Assembly: GCF_050942215.1 (NCBI RefSeq)
Contig: NZ_CP192056.1
Coordinates: 5,580,001 to 5,644,000, forward strand
DNA: 64,000 bases
Reading direction: 5' to 3'
Origin: Sphaerimonospora sp050942215
GTDB taxonomy: Bacteria > Actinomycetota > Actinomycetes > Streptosporangiales > Streptosporangiaceae
The notes under the pieces were generated by a model, which saw only the letters and a list, made by a program, of their open reading frames with translations, had not been told where the DNA came from and did not search any database. Every line of letters begins with the position of its first letter. Positions within the stretch are counted from its first letter, which is position 1. Below, one piece after another: positions 31,603-39,911 of this stretch. Both the position numbers and the translations under genes were made by a program.

Positions 31603-31718
31603 TGGCCTGTCCTTCCGTGGTCGCGTCAGTGTGGGTCGGCAGGCACGGACCCGAACTTAGAATCAACCTAGTAATATGTCAAAGCTATATTTAGGCTGAG
31701 CCGAAGCAAGGTGGGTGC

Positions 31719-32363
31719 GTGAGCACGCGGAAGATGGGACTCAGAGAGCTGAAGAAGCAGCAGACCAGGGAGAACATCTCCAACCGCGCCACGCGGCTGT
31801 TCCTGGAGCACGGCTTCGACAAGGTGACGATCGCCGATGTGGCGGAGGCCGCGCAGGTGGCCAAGATGACGGTCACGAACTACTTTCCGCGCAAGGAGGA
31901 CCTGGTCTTCGATCTGGGCGAGGAGTTCGTGCAGTCTCTGGCCCGGACCGTCCGACGAAGGGCGCCCGGCGAATCCGCCCTGGCCTCGCTCCGCCGCGCC
32001 TACCTGGCCGCGGTCGCCGAGCACGACCCGGTCATCGGCTTCTCCGGCCCCGCGTTCGCCCGGATGATCGACGCCAGCCCGGCCCTGATCGCCCGGCTAC
32101 GGGAATTCCACGACGAGCGCGAGAAGGCCCTGGCCGACGCGCTCGCCATGGAGACCGGCGCCGGGCTCGACGACATCATGCCCCGGGTGGCCGCCGCCCA
32201 GCTCGGTGGCGTCCACCGGCTGCTGTTCGGCGAGACACTCCGCCGTACCATCGCGGGGCAGGGTGACGCGGAGATCGCGGCGGTTCTCACCCGCTATATC
32301 GACACCGCCTTCGGCCTCCTGGAACCCTCTCTGGGCGACTATGCCGTCCGCCCCGCCGGATGA
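31719..32363 (+). CDS. TetR/AcrR-family regulator
   Basis: The 214-residue protein has a TetR helix-turn-helix: RENISNRATRLFLEHGFDKV, TIADVAEAAQVAKMTVTNYF and PRKEDLVFDLGEEFV. The ligand domain contains YLAAVAEHDPVIGFSGPAF. GTG 31719 is the start used; ATG 31734 is possible. It is divergent from the sigma pseudogene and the vat operon, so it may have regulated them; the intergenic TAATATGTCAAAGCTATATTTA is AT-rich and suits a promoter. Confidence 0.88.
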   Translation: MSTRKMGLRELKKQQTRENISNRATRLFLEHGFDKVTIADVAEAAQVAKMTVTNYFPRKEDLVFDLGEEFVQSLARTVRRRAPGESALASLRRAYLAAVAEHDPVIGFSGPAFARMIDASPALIARLREFHDEREKALADALAMETGAGLDDIMPRVAAAQLGGVHRLLFGETLRRTIAGQGDAEIAAVLTRYIDTAFGLLEPSLGDYAVRPAG

Positions 32364-32562
32364 CCGCTGGGCTTGGCACTACAACTCCGCCCCGGTCCAA
32401 CAGCGAGATCCATCCGCTGGCCGGTTCCCAAGAAGAGGCGCCCTCGCTACTCTTTCGGCGACCATGTGATGCGGCCCGACGGGCTTCGCGATCGTACGGC
32501 TTCGGCCGGAGCGGACAGGCCCCCACCGCACGAGTTCTCTCGTGCTACCTGGGGAGCAATCC

Positions 32563-33140
32563 GTGACGGCGCTGCGGCTGTCTGTCGAGAACCTGCTCGC
32601 CTCTCCCAACGAGGCCGCCCCGGCGGGGGTGATCGCCGAGCGCGTGCGCACCGCCAGTGGGCACCACCCCTCCCCCGCCGAGATCAAGTCCTGGCAACGC
32701 AGCCTCCCGGCCCTCGCACGCGATATGGCCGACGCCGGGCCACACCAGGTCGAGATGCTCGTGGAGTACAAGCTTCCGCTGACCAGCAAGCGCATCGACG
32801 TCGTCCTCGCCGGAGTGCATCCGCGTACCGGCGATGACTCGTACATCGTGGTCGAACTCAAGCAGTGGAGCCGCGCCGAGCCCTCCGAGCTGGGCGAGCA
32901 TCTGGTCATCGTGGACGGCATGCCGGGGGGTGAGAGACTCAATCCCGCCGAACAGGTCCGCCGATACTGCGAGTACACGCGCGGCTTTTTCAGAGTGCTC
33001 AACGACAGGCCGGACGCCGTACACGGGGTCGCTTACCTGCACAACGCCATGGACCTGGACGTCGACGGTCTCGCCGACCAGGTCCGCGACGAGCACAGTC
33101 GCCTGTTCACCAAGCAGCGACGCGGCGAGTTCCTCCGCTA
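32563..33140 (+). pseudogene. N-terminal part of a DUF2075-type nuclease-helicase
   Basis: From GTG 32563 (GGGGAG upstream) the frame encodes an N-terminal domain common to actinomycete DUF2075 (Schlafen-like) proteins: SKRIDVVLAGVHPRTGDD, YIVVELKQWSRAEPSELGEH, NPAEQVRRYCEYTRGFF and AVHGVAYLHNAMDLDVDGL. The D...ELK pair forms a PD-(D/E)xK-like site. Sense coding ends at about 33140 (RRGEFLRY), exactly at the stop codon of the opposing MarR gene; the helicase part is gone. Confidence 0.7.
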
Positions 33141-33611
33141 CCGGTCGGCGCCGTCGAGCCGGGCCAGGACCCGGGTGGAGAGCTCTTCGAGTGTGGCGAC
33201 CTGCTCGGGGGTGAGCTGGTCGAAGAACAGCCGCCGGACGGTTTCGACATGGTCGGGCGCGGCGGTCTCGATGGCGCTGCGGCCGGCCTCGGTGAGCACG
33301 ATGAACGCGCCGCGGCCGTCGTCGGCGCATTCCTGGCGTTCGACCAGGCCGCGGCGCTGCATCCGGCTCAGGTGGTGCGACAGGCGGCTCTGCTCCCAGT
33401 CCAGCGCGCGTTGCATCTCATAGGGGCGCAGGCGCCCGCCGGGCGTGTCGGTGAGGTGGACCAGCACGTCGTAGTCGGCCAGCGACAGGCCGGAGGCCGC
33501 CTGCAGTTGCCGGTTCAGCGCGGCGCTCAGCCCTGCCTGCATGCGCAGATAGGCCCGCCAAGCACGCTGCTGGTCGTCGTCGAGCCATCGGGGAGCGTTC
33601 ATGCCCCCCAT
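33138..33611 (-). CDS. MarR-family regulator
   Basis: The 157-residue protein has the MarR winged helix: LQAASGLSLADYDVLVHLTD, RPYEMQRALDWEQSRLSHHL, SRMQRRGLVERQECADDGRG and AFIVLTEAGRSAI. ATG 33611 or 33602 may be the start. It is divergent from yceI-pirin with three near-identical 12-bp palindromes between them, so it very likely represses itself and that operon. MarR-YceI-pirin sets usually respond to electrophiles or oxidants (general knowledge). Confidence 0.9.
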   Translation of the reverse strand: MGGMNAPRWLDDDQQRAWRAYLRMQAGLSAALNRQLQAASGLSLADYDVLVHLTDTPGGRLRPYEMQRALDWEQSRLSHHLSRMQRRGLVERQECADDGRGAFIVLTEAGRSAIETAAPDHVETVRRLFFDQLTPEQVATLEELSTRVLARLDGADR

Positions 33612-33625
33612 TCTACCCGATCTAC

Positions 33626-33693
33626 ATGATGCATCATCCAGTTGCGGATCGATGATGTGTCATGTACGTTGGAGATAGTGAATGACACGTCAT
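33626..33693. promoter_or_regulatory. Three MarR operators between marR and yceI
   Basis: ATGATGCATCAT (33626-33637), ATGATGTGTCAT (33652-33663) and ATGACACGTCAT (33682-33693) share the form ATGAYRYRTCAT. They lie 26 and 30 bp apart in the 104-bp divergent region, with the last one just upstream of the yceI Shine-Dalgarno. Confidence 0.8.
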
Positions 33694-33715
33694 CTTCTTT
33701 CTCGGAGGTATCGAC

Positions 33716-34279
33716 ATGACCGCCACCACCGGCCTCGACCTGACCGCGTACACCGGCACCTACACCATCGACCCGGCACACACCCAGATCGGCTTCGTGG
33801 CCCGCCACGCGATGGTCACCAAGGTCCGCGGCACGTTCGACGACTTCGACGGCACGGTCGCCTTCGACGCCGCGAACCCCGCCGCCACCGCCGTGCGCGT
33901 GACCATCCAGGCGGCCGGTATCAACACCCGCAACAACCAGCGCGACGAGCACCTGCGGAGCAACGACTTCCTGGCGATGGAGGAGCACCCGCAGATCACG
34001 TTCGTCTCCACCGGCTTCCGGATGACCGGCGACGAGAGCTTCGACCTCACGGGCGACCTCACCATCAGAGGCGTCACCAACACGATCACCATCCCCTTCA
34101 CCTTCGAGGGCGCCTCCGCCGACCCGTTCGGCAACACCCGGCTCGGGTTCGAGGGCTCGGTGGCGATCAACCGCAAGGACTACGGCGTGTCCTGGAACGC
34201 CGCGCTGGAGACCGGCGGCTTCCTGATCAGCGACAAGATCGTCCTGGAGTTCGAGGTCTCCGCGATCAAGAACGCTTGA
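33716..34279 (+). CDS. yceI: YceI-family lipocalin-like protein
   Basis: The 187-residue protein shows the YceI barrel motifs: YTIDPAHTQIGFVARHAMVT, KVRGTFDDFDGTVAFD, RDEHLRSNDFLAMEEHPQIT, GDLTIRGVTNTITIPFTFE and a C-terminal GGFLISDKIVLEFEV. YceI proteins bind isoprenoid-type lipids; cytoplasmic forms without signal peptide, like this one, are common in actinomycetes. GGAGG precedes ATG 33716. It is followed by a pirin gene on the same strand. Confidence 0.93.
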   Translation: MTATTGLDLTAYTGTYTIDPAHTQIGFVARHAMVTKVRGTFDDFDGTVAFDAANPAATAVRVTIQAAGINTRNNQRDEHLRSNDFLAMEEHPQITFVSTGFRMTGDESFDLTGDLTIRGVTNTITIPFTFEGASADPFGNTRLGFEGSVAINRKDYGVSWNAALETGGFLISDKIVLEFEVSAIKNA

Positions 34280-34351
34280 GGGCGCCCGAACGGCGTCGCG
34301 GACACCCGGTCACCATCCCGACGCCGTCACCGTCACGAAAGGGAACCCGAC

Positions 34352-35119
34352 ATGACCACCCTGTCCCTCGCACCACGCATCGATGTCCGCCGCGCCGGTG
34401 AACGCTTCGTCACCGGGATCCACTGGCTGGACTCCAAGCACTCCTTCTCCTTCGGCCACCATTACGACGCCGCCAACACCCACCACGGACTGCTGTTGGT
34501 CAACAACGACGACGTCGTACGTGCGGGGACCGGCTTCGACACCCACCCGCACCGTGACATGGAGATCGTCACCTGGGTGCTGCAGGGTTCCCTGGTCCAC
34601 CAGGACTCCGAGGGGCACAACGGCGTCATCTACCCGGGCCTGGCCCAGCGGATGAGCGCCGGCACCGGCATCCTGCACTCGGAGAAGAACGACTCCTGGC
34701 GCCTTGGCGGTGACGTCCACGACGAGCCGGTGCATTTCGTGCAGATGTGGGTGGTGCCCGACGAGACGGGCATTACCCCCGGTTACGAGCAACTGGAGAT
34801 CGACGCCGAGCTTCTCGGCGGAGGGCTGGTGCCGGTCGCCTCCGGCATGGCCGAGCACGACGGGGCCGCCGCCATCCGGATCAAGAACCGCTACGCCGCG
34901 CTGTACGCGGCCCGCCTGCGGGCCGGGCAGAGCGTACAACTGCCCGAGGCGCCGTTCCTGCACCTGTTCGTGCCGCGAGGTACGGTCGACCTCGAGGGCG
35001 CGGGCACGCTGGGCACCGGTGACGCCGTACGCTTCACCGCCACCGGCGGTCAGAGGGTCACCGCCGCCGAGCCGGCCGAGATCCTGGTGTGGGAGATGCA
35101 CGCCGCCATCGCCGCCTGA
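34352..35119 (+). CDS. Pirin-family protein (bicupin)
   Basis: The 255-residue bicupin has the pirin metal motif: GFDTHPHRDMEIVTWVLQGS, then AGTGILHSEKND, giving His, His, His and Glu ligands. The C-terminal cupin (EAPFLHLFVPRG) is present. Pirins bind Fe(II); some act as quercetin dioxygenases or redox co-regulators. It lies 72 bp after yceI with AAAGGGAACC before ATG and is probably in that operon. A second pirin is at 48833. Confidence 0.92.
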   Translation: MTTLSLAPRIDVRRAGERFVTGIHWLDSKHSFSFGHHYDAANTHHGLLLVNNDDVVRAGTGFDTHPHRDMEIVTWVLQGSLVHQDSEGHNGVIYPGLAQRMSAGTGILHSEKNDSWRLGGDVHDEPVHFVQMWVVPDETGITPGYEQLEIDAELLGGGLVPVASGMAEHDGAAAIRIKNRYAALYAARLRAGQSVQLPEAPFLHLFVPRGTVDLEGAGTLGTGDAVRFTATGGQRVTAAEPAEILVWEMHAAIAA

Positions 35120-35238
35120 AGACGGCCGCGAACGGCTCGCGAGTCTCACAGCGCCGAGGCAGGCCTGGCGCAGGCCGAACGCCGCAGGGGCGGGCAGGCG
35201 CCCGGCCGAGCCCATCATGCACCGGCGCGGCCGCCGCA

Positions 35239-35259
35239 GGCCGGCTTGATCAGCCGGCC
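35239..35259. terminator. Bidirectional terminator candidate between pirin and hemerythrin genes
   Basis: GGCCGGCT-TGATC-AGCCGGCC forms a perfect 8-bp stem with a 5-nt loop between the convergent genes. There is no T-run. Confidence 0.5.
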
Positions 35260-35306
35260 GGGTGTGGCCGCTTCGGCGCCGGCCGCGCACAGAGCGGAGG
35301 AAGCGG

Positions 35307-35783
35307 TCAGGCGTTCGCTCGCCGGCACACCCAGCCCTCGGGAATACGACCGGACGCGAGGAATTTCTGGAGATGATCGGTCGCCTCGGGCGTCAGCACC
35401 GCGTCGGCCTGCGGATAGATGATGGGCTCTTCCTTGGAGTTGTGCTGTTCGAGCAGGTTGAGCAGCTCGGTGCACTGCTCCCGCACCGCATCGGCCGCGA
35501 CGCCCTTGCCGATCTCCGCGTCCAGGCGATCCATCGCCTGCCAGAGTCCGCCGTGCTCGCGCAGCATGACGAAGATCGGTGCCATCATGCCCGCCTCACG
35601 CAACGGCGGGAACAGGAACTCCTCTTCGAGGTAGATGTGGCGGCGCAGCCCCTCGAGCGCGCGCTTCAGCGGCGTGGTGTCCTCGCCGCCCTCGGCCAGG
35701 CCGGCGACGAATGCTTCGATCCCCTCGTCGATCTCGCGGTGTTCGCGCTCCAGCGCCGACGACAATGTTCCACTCTCCGCCAC
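35307..35783 (-). CDS. Hemerythrin/HHE-domain protein
   Basis: From GTG 35783 (AAGGAG upstream) the 158-residue protein is a four-helix HHE domain: LEREHREIDEGIEAFVAG, LRRHIYLEEEFLFPPL, LREHGGLWQAMDRLD and LEQHNSKEEPIIYPQAD. The His/Glu ligands fit a non-haem diiron or O2/NO sensing site. A longer in-frame start at 35957 has no ribosome site and atypical sequence. Hemerythrins handle oxygen, iron or nitrosative stress, consistent with neighbouring yceI and pirin. Confidence 0.85.
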   Translation of the reverse strand: MAESGTLSSALEREHREIDEGIEAFVAGLAEGGEDTTPLKRALEGLRRHIYLEEEFLFPPLREAGMMAPIFVMLREHGGLWQAMDRLDAEIGKGVAADAVREQCTELLNLLEQHNSKEEPIIYPQADAVLTPEATDHLQKFLASGRIPEGWVCRRANA

Positions 35784-35989
35784 GTGATCTCCTTCTGCCG
35801 ACGTCGCCATCGGTGTCGCGCCGGCGGTGTCATGCCGTACCGGGGCGCCGATGCCTCGCGATCGTTTTCCCTGGGCTCGACTTTCCCCCATCCTACTTGT
35901 TTTTACAACGGTACTTGGATAAAAATCCGAAAGGGACGAGCGGAAGCCGACGCGCACGGCGGCCGGCGAGAGCCATCGTGGGCGAATCG

Positions 35990-38038
35990 TCAGCCGATGG
36001 GGGGCACCCGCAGTGCGATCAGCGCCACGTCGTCCTCCCCCGTCATGGGCATGCTGGTGAGCAGTCCGTCACAGAACCCGCTCAGGGGTTCGCCGGCGAG
36101 CGACTCGGCGTACCGCCGCAGCCGGTCCAGGCCCCGATCGAGATCCTCTTCCCTCTGCTCGACGAGCCCGTCGGTGTAGAGCAGCAGCGTGCTGGCGGGG
36201 GGCAGCGGCACTACGGCGCTGGTCCATGGCCGATCGTGGAGCACCAGACCGAGGAGCGGGTTGTCCGCCTCACGCAGGAAGCGGCTGTCGCCGTCGTGCG
36301 TGACCAGCAACGGCGGCAGATGTCCGGCCACCGCGTAGGTCAGGCGCCACGCGCCGTCCCCGGCCGCTTCGAGTCGCCCCAGCACGCAGGTCACGGTGAT
36401 CGTCTCACCGTTCAAGGCCTCGAGGGCGGTGTCCAGGCGATGCAGGATGTCTCCCGGGGGCTCGTCACGGTCGACGGCCAGCGCCCGGACCATGTTCCGC
36501 ACCTGGCTCATCCAGACGGCGGCGGCCAGGTCATGCCCGGCCACGTCTCCGATGGCCACTTCCACGGCACCGCTGGGCAGCGTGAACGCGTCGTACCAGT
36601 CCCCGCCGATCTCAGCGGCGGCCGGGCTCGCCTGGTAGCGGGCGGCGATCTCCATGCCCGGGACATGCGGCGGCTCCGCCAGCAGGCTGTGCTGCAGGGC
36701 GAGCGCCACCCGTTGGGTGCGCCGGAACCGCAGGGCCCTGCCGAGGGCGTCGTGCGTGTGATCGAGGATCTGCCCCATGAGCTCGACATCGCCCGGATCG
36801 ATCGACGGCCGATCCCCGCAGGCGGTGGCGACCACCACCGCCGCCACCTCGCCTTGAACGACGAGCGGGATGATCGCCTGGCTGTGCGCCTCGGTCTCGG
36901 CCATCCACACCCTGGCCTTTGCGTCGTAGCCAGGCGGCGGCTCTCCCGGGGGAAAGGACACATAGCCGGGCCGGCGCTGCCGTACGGCGCGCATGAACTC
37001 ACCCTCGGAGGGGTGATGCGCCTTCTGCCGCCGCTGCATTCTCGGCAGTCCGGCGCGTACGGCGGTGGCGATGCGCTCGGTGACGAACAGGTCGGACAGT
37101 CCGCCGGCGAGCTCGGGGAGCAGATGGATGTGGCAGGCGTCGGCGAGTTCGGGGACGATCACATCGGCCAGCGCCTGGAACATCTCCTCCAGATCGGAGA
37201 TGTCCGCCACGGCGGCGGCGGCACGCTCGAGCAGCCTTCTGCACCGCTCCTCCTGCCACTCCTGTTCGATATCGGTGGAGGCGCCCACCCACTCGACCAC
37301 GGCGCCGTCCTTGCACACGGGTACGGCTCGCAGCCGGAAGTGCCGGTAGGTGCCGTCGAGGACGCGTACGCGGAAGACCTGTTCGATCAGCGGGGGGACC
37401 TCTTCAGCGGCCCGGAGCCAGGTATCCGTGATCGACGTGCGATCCTCGGGATGTACGACCTGCAGCCATCCGTAGCCGCGGTACTCCTCCCGTGTCTGCC
37501 CGGTCATCTTCTTCCAGTCCGGGCTCACCTCTCTGAACCTGCCGCTGGGGTCGCTGACCCACACCGTATGCGCGTTCACCCATATCAGGCTCTGGTATCG
37601 GCGCAGGAGACGGCGCTGCTCCCGGGCCAGGGTGCGCATCCGCCTGGTGGCGACGAACTGTTCCGTGACCTCCACGATCACTTGCAGCACTCCGCTCTCC
37701 CCGCCGGGAAGAGGAACCTTCGCGAGGCTGTAGTGGAAGAAGCGCTCCTGTGATCCGCCCGAGGGGCAGGCCACCCTCGCGGAGGCCTGATCGCGCCGTA
37801 CGGCCTCGCCCGTCTCCAGGACACGGTCGAACAGCGAAAGGGAGTCCTGCTGCAGGAGATTGCTGAACGCCTCGCGGACGGGCGTCCCGAGCGGGCGGTC
37901 ACCGAACATCGCACGCAGGGCGTCGTTCAGGTACACCAGGCGATGTTCCCTTCCGGCGGTGACCAGCACCCCGACCGGCGACAGGTCGAACACCTCCAGC
38001 GGAAGGCCACTCGTTTCTTCCTCGCGGGCAACGCCCAT
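35990..38038 (-). CDS. PAS-PAS-GAF-PP2C (SpoIIE-type) signalling phosphatase
   Basis: The product of about 682 residues has an N-terminal PAS domain (LEVFDLSPVGVLVTAGREHR), a second PAS with PAC (NAHTVWVSDPSGRFREVSPD, WKKMTGQTREEYRGYGWLQV), a GAF domain (about 300-430) and a C-terminal PP2C/SpoIIE phosphatase: QHSLLAEPPHVPGMEIAARY, AEIGGDWYDAF, VEVAIGDVAGHDLAAAVWM, AVAGHLPPLLV and LLLYTDGLVEQREEDLDRGL. Such proteins dephosphorylate anti-anti-sigma factors. ATG 38038 has GGAGG upstream. Its partner anti-sigma proteins are not in the window. Confidence 0.9.
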   Translation of the reverse strand: MGVAREEETSGLPLEVFDLSPVGVLVTAGREHRLVYLNDALRAMFGDRPLGTPVREAFSNLLQQDSLSLFDRVLETGEAVRRDQASARVACPSGGSQERFFHYSLAKVPLPGGESGVLQVIVEVTEQFVATRRMRTLAREQRRLLRRYQSLIWVNAHTVWVSDPSGRFREVSPDWKKMTGQTREEYRGYGWLQVVHPEDRTSITDTWLRAAEEVPPLIEQVFRVRVLDGTYRHFRLRAVPVCKDGAVVEWVGASTDIEQEWQEERCRRLLERAAAAVADISDLEEMFQALADVIVPELADACHIHLLPELAGGLSDLFVTERIATAVRAGLPRMQRRQKAHHPSEGEFMRAVRQRRPGYVSFPPGEPPPGYDAKARVWMAETEAHSQAIIPLVVQGEVAAVVVATACGDRPSIDPGDVELMGQILDHTHDALGRALRFRRTQRVALALQHSLLAEPPHVPGMEIAARYQASPAAAEIGGDWYDAFTLPSGAVEVAIGDVAGHDLAAAVWMSQVRNMVRALAVDRDEPPGDILHRLDTALEALNGETITVTCVLGRLEAAGDGAWRLTYAVAGHLPPLLVTHDGDSRFLREADNPLLGLVLHDRPWTSAVVPLPPASTLLLYTDGLVEQREEDLDRGLDRLRRYAESLAGEPLSGFCDGLLTSMPMTGEDDVALIALRVPPIG

Positions 38039-38255
38039 TACCAGCTTCCTCCGTCGCACCATCCCCGTGCATCGACGACGAATGCAATCCCCCGACTAGC
38101 CCCAACTAGGAAATATAGATGCAAATCGCCCAACTGACATGTGCCGGTCGGGAGGGCATCCCGGCGGGACGGACATGCCGGCATGGTCAGCGCCGGTCCG
38201 ATGCCGTCGCAGGCCGTCGGCACCCTCTCGCGAGGGGAAGGTGGACGGATCCGCC

Positions 38256-38933
38256 TCAGGAGTAGAGCGCGAAGTAGATGGCGATGTGGTGACAGAGCGC
38301 AGCCAGGAGCGTGCAGGCGTGGAAGAACTCGTGATGGCCGAAGACGGTCGGCCACGGGTTCGGCTTGCGCATGGCGTAGAAAACCGCGCCCAGGGTGTAC
38401 AGGGCGCCGCCGACGAGGGCCAGCACGAGCACGGTCACCCCGCCCCTGTGCAGGATGTCGGGCAGCGCGATCACGGCCACCCAGCCGAGGGCGATGTAGA
38501 CGGGGGTGGACAGCCACCGGGGGGCGTTCGGGGTGATCATCTTCATGCCCACGCCCAGGAGGGCACCGCCCCAGACCACCATCAGGATGATCTGCCGCAG
38601 GTCGCCGGGCAGCAGCAGAACGCTGATCGGCGTGTAGGTCCCGGCGATGAAGATGAAGATCATGGAATGGTCGAGCCGGCGCATCAGCCGATAGCCCCAC
38701 TCCGACCAGACCCGGCGATGGTAGAGCGCGCTGGTACCGAACAGGGCGCACACGCTCAGGCTGTAGACGAGGCAGCCGAGGAAGGGGGACCAGCCGGGCC
38801 GGGCGGCGGCGAGCGAGCACAGGACGATGCCGCATACGGCCGCGATTCCGGAGGCGTAGGTGTGCAACCAGCCCCGCATCCGGGGCTTGCCGATGTCCAC
38901 GGGTCGCAGGCGCATTGGATGGACCGACGTCAT
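38256..38933 (-). CDS. Hemolysin III / PAQR-family membrane protein
   Basis: Seven hydrophobic segments and the PAQR motifs are visible: GTSALYHRRVW (S and H), RLDHSMIFIFIAGTYTP (D and H) and FGHHEFFHACTLLAALCHH (H...H), the putative metal/hydrolase site. Length (225 aa from ATG 38933) is normal. The family is called hemolysin III or YqfA; it may act in membrane lipid homeostasis. A longer start at 38984 is possible. Confidence 0.9.
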   Translation of the reverse strand: MTSVHPMRLRPVDIGKPRMRGWLHTYASGIAAVCGIVLCSLAAARPGWSPFLGCLVYSLSVCALFGTSALYHRRVWSEWGYRLMRRLDHSMIFIFIAGTYTPISVLLLPGDLRQIILMVVWGGALLGVGMKMITPNAPRWLSTPVYIALGWVAVIALPDILHRGGVTVLVLALVGGALYTLGAVFYAMRKPNPWPTVFGHHEFFHACTLLAALCHHIAIYFALYS

Positions 38934-39082
38934 GACCTCTAGGTTACGCTTCCGTAGGTTACTCGTAAGTATGATCTCGAGCACACAGGCGGCGGGCCGC
39001 CCGGCGACGGGTCGTCATCGCCGAGGCCGTCGCCGGCCGCGGCCGGGATCGAACAGCGACGATGGCGTTCCAGGCGCGTCGC

Positions 39083-39688
39083 TCAGCGTTCGCGTCGGCG
39101 CCGGACCCTGCCGCTGACGCCGCCGAACAGCGCCAGCCCCTTCACCACGATCACCGGCGCCGACGGGTCGACGTCCGGGGGACTCTGCACGTCGAAGCCG
39201 CCGAAGACGCCGACTCCGTTGCAGCGCACCTCCACCCCCTCGGGCAGGATGATCTCGGCCCCGCCGAAGACCGCGTTGACCGTGATCTCGACCTCCTTGG
39301 CCTCGAACCGGGCCTCGGTCAGGTCGAACCGCAGACCGCCGAAGAGGGCGAAGGCCTTGGTCCGCCGCCGTACCCGCCAGCGGCCCTTGCGCTCGGCGCC
39401 GCCGAAGACGGCGACGATGTTCTCGGGCTCCGAGCTCGCGCCAGGCGCATAGGACACCGGGCTCGCGGCCGGACGGGGCCGGTCGACCTGTAGGTCGTGG
39501 GTGAGGACCTCGAGCTCCCCCATGGTCTTGGCCTGATAGAGCCTGTCCAGGCGCTCGGAGTACTCCTCGTGGGTCAGCTGGCCGGTGCTCAGCGCTTCGC
39601 CGAGGACGGCCGAGACCTGGTCCCTGTCGTTGTCCGAAGCGCGCAGGCGCGCCGGCTGGGAGTCCCTATGCTGAGGAGGATTTTCCAT
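39083..39688 (-). CDS. DUF1707 plus LiaF-type cell-wall-stress protein
   Basis: The 201-residue protein has an N-terminal DUF1707 domain (RASDNDRDQVSAVLGEALST, GQLTHEEYSERLDRLYQAKT, MGELEVLTHDL) and a C-terminal LiaF/DUF2154-like beta-repeat domain with recurring VFGGAE, LFGGLRFDL, VFGGAEIILPEGV and VFGGFD. There is no membrane segment. In actinomycetes DUF1707 proteins are frequent stress or envelope-associated proteins of unknown biochemistry. ATG 39688 follows GAGGA. Confidence 0.88.
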   Translation of the reverse strand: MENPPQHRDSQPARLRASDNDRDQVSAVLGEALSTGQLTHEEYSERLDRLYQAKTMGELEVLTHDLQVDRPRPAASPVSYAPGASSEPENIVAVFGGAERKGRWRVRRRTKAFALFGGLRFDLTEARFEAKEVEITVNAVFGGAEIILPEGVEVRCNGVGVFGGFDVQSPPDVDPSAPVIVVKGLALFGGVSGRVRRRRER

Positions 39689-39911
39689 ACCGGTCACGAT
39701 AGTTCTCATCCGCCGTGACGGGCAGGTCCGCCGGGTGTGAATCGCCCATGACGTACGGCACCGCCCACCGGCGCCACCTCCACCATGTCCATGCCGAGGC
39801 GACCGCAGTAGATCGACAGGGTCCACGGACCTGGGGCCGCGACCGCCGGGGTTCGCGCGGCGGGGCGAAGGCCGGCGGCAGGGGCCCTAGTGTCGACGGA
39901 CTCCCGATACT

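Noticed and set aside
35579..37753. 724-codon plus-strand open frame across the PAS/GAF/PP2C gene
   Set aside because: Composition is low-complexity and the opposite strand carries a complete multi-domain protein; it is a codon-bias shadow.
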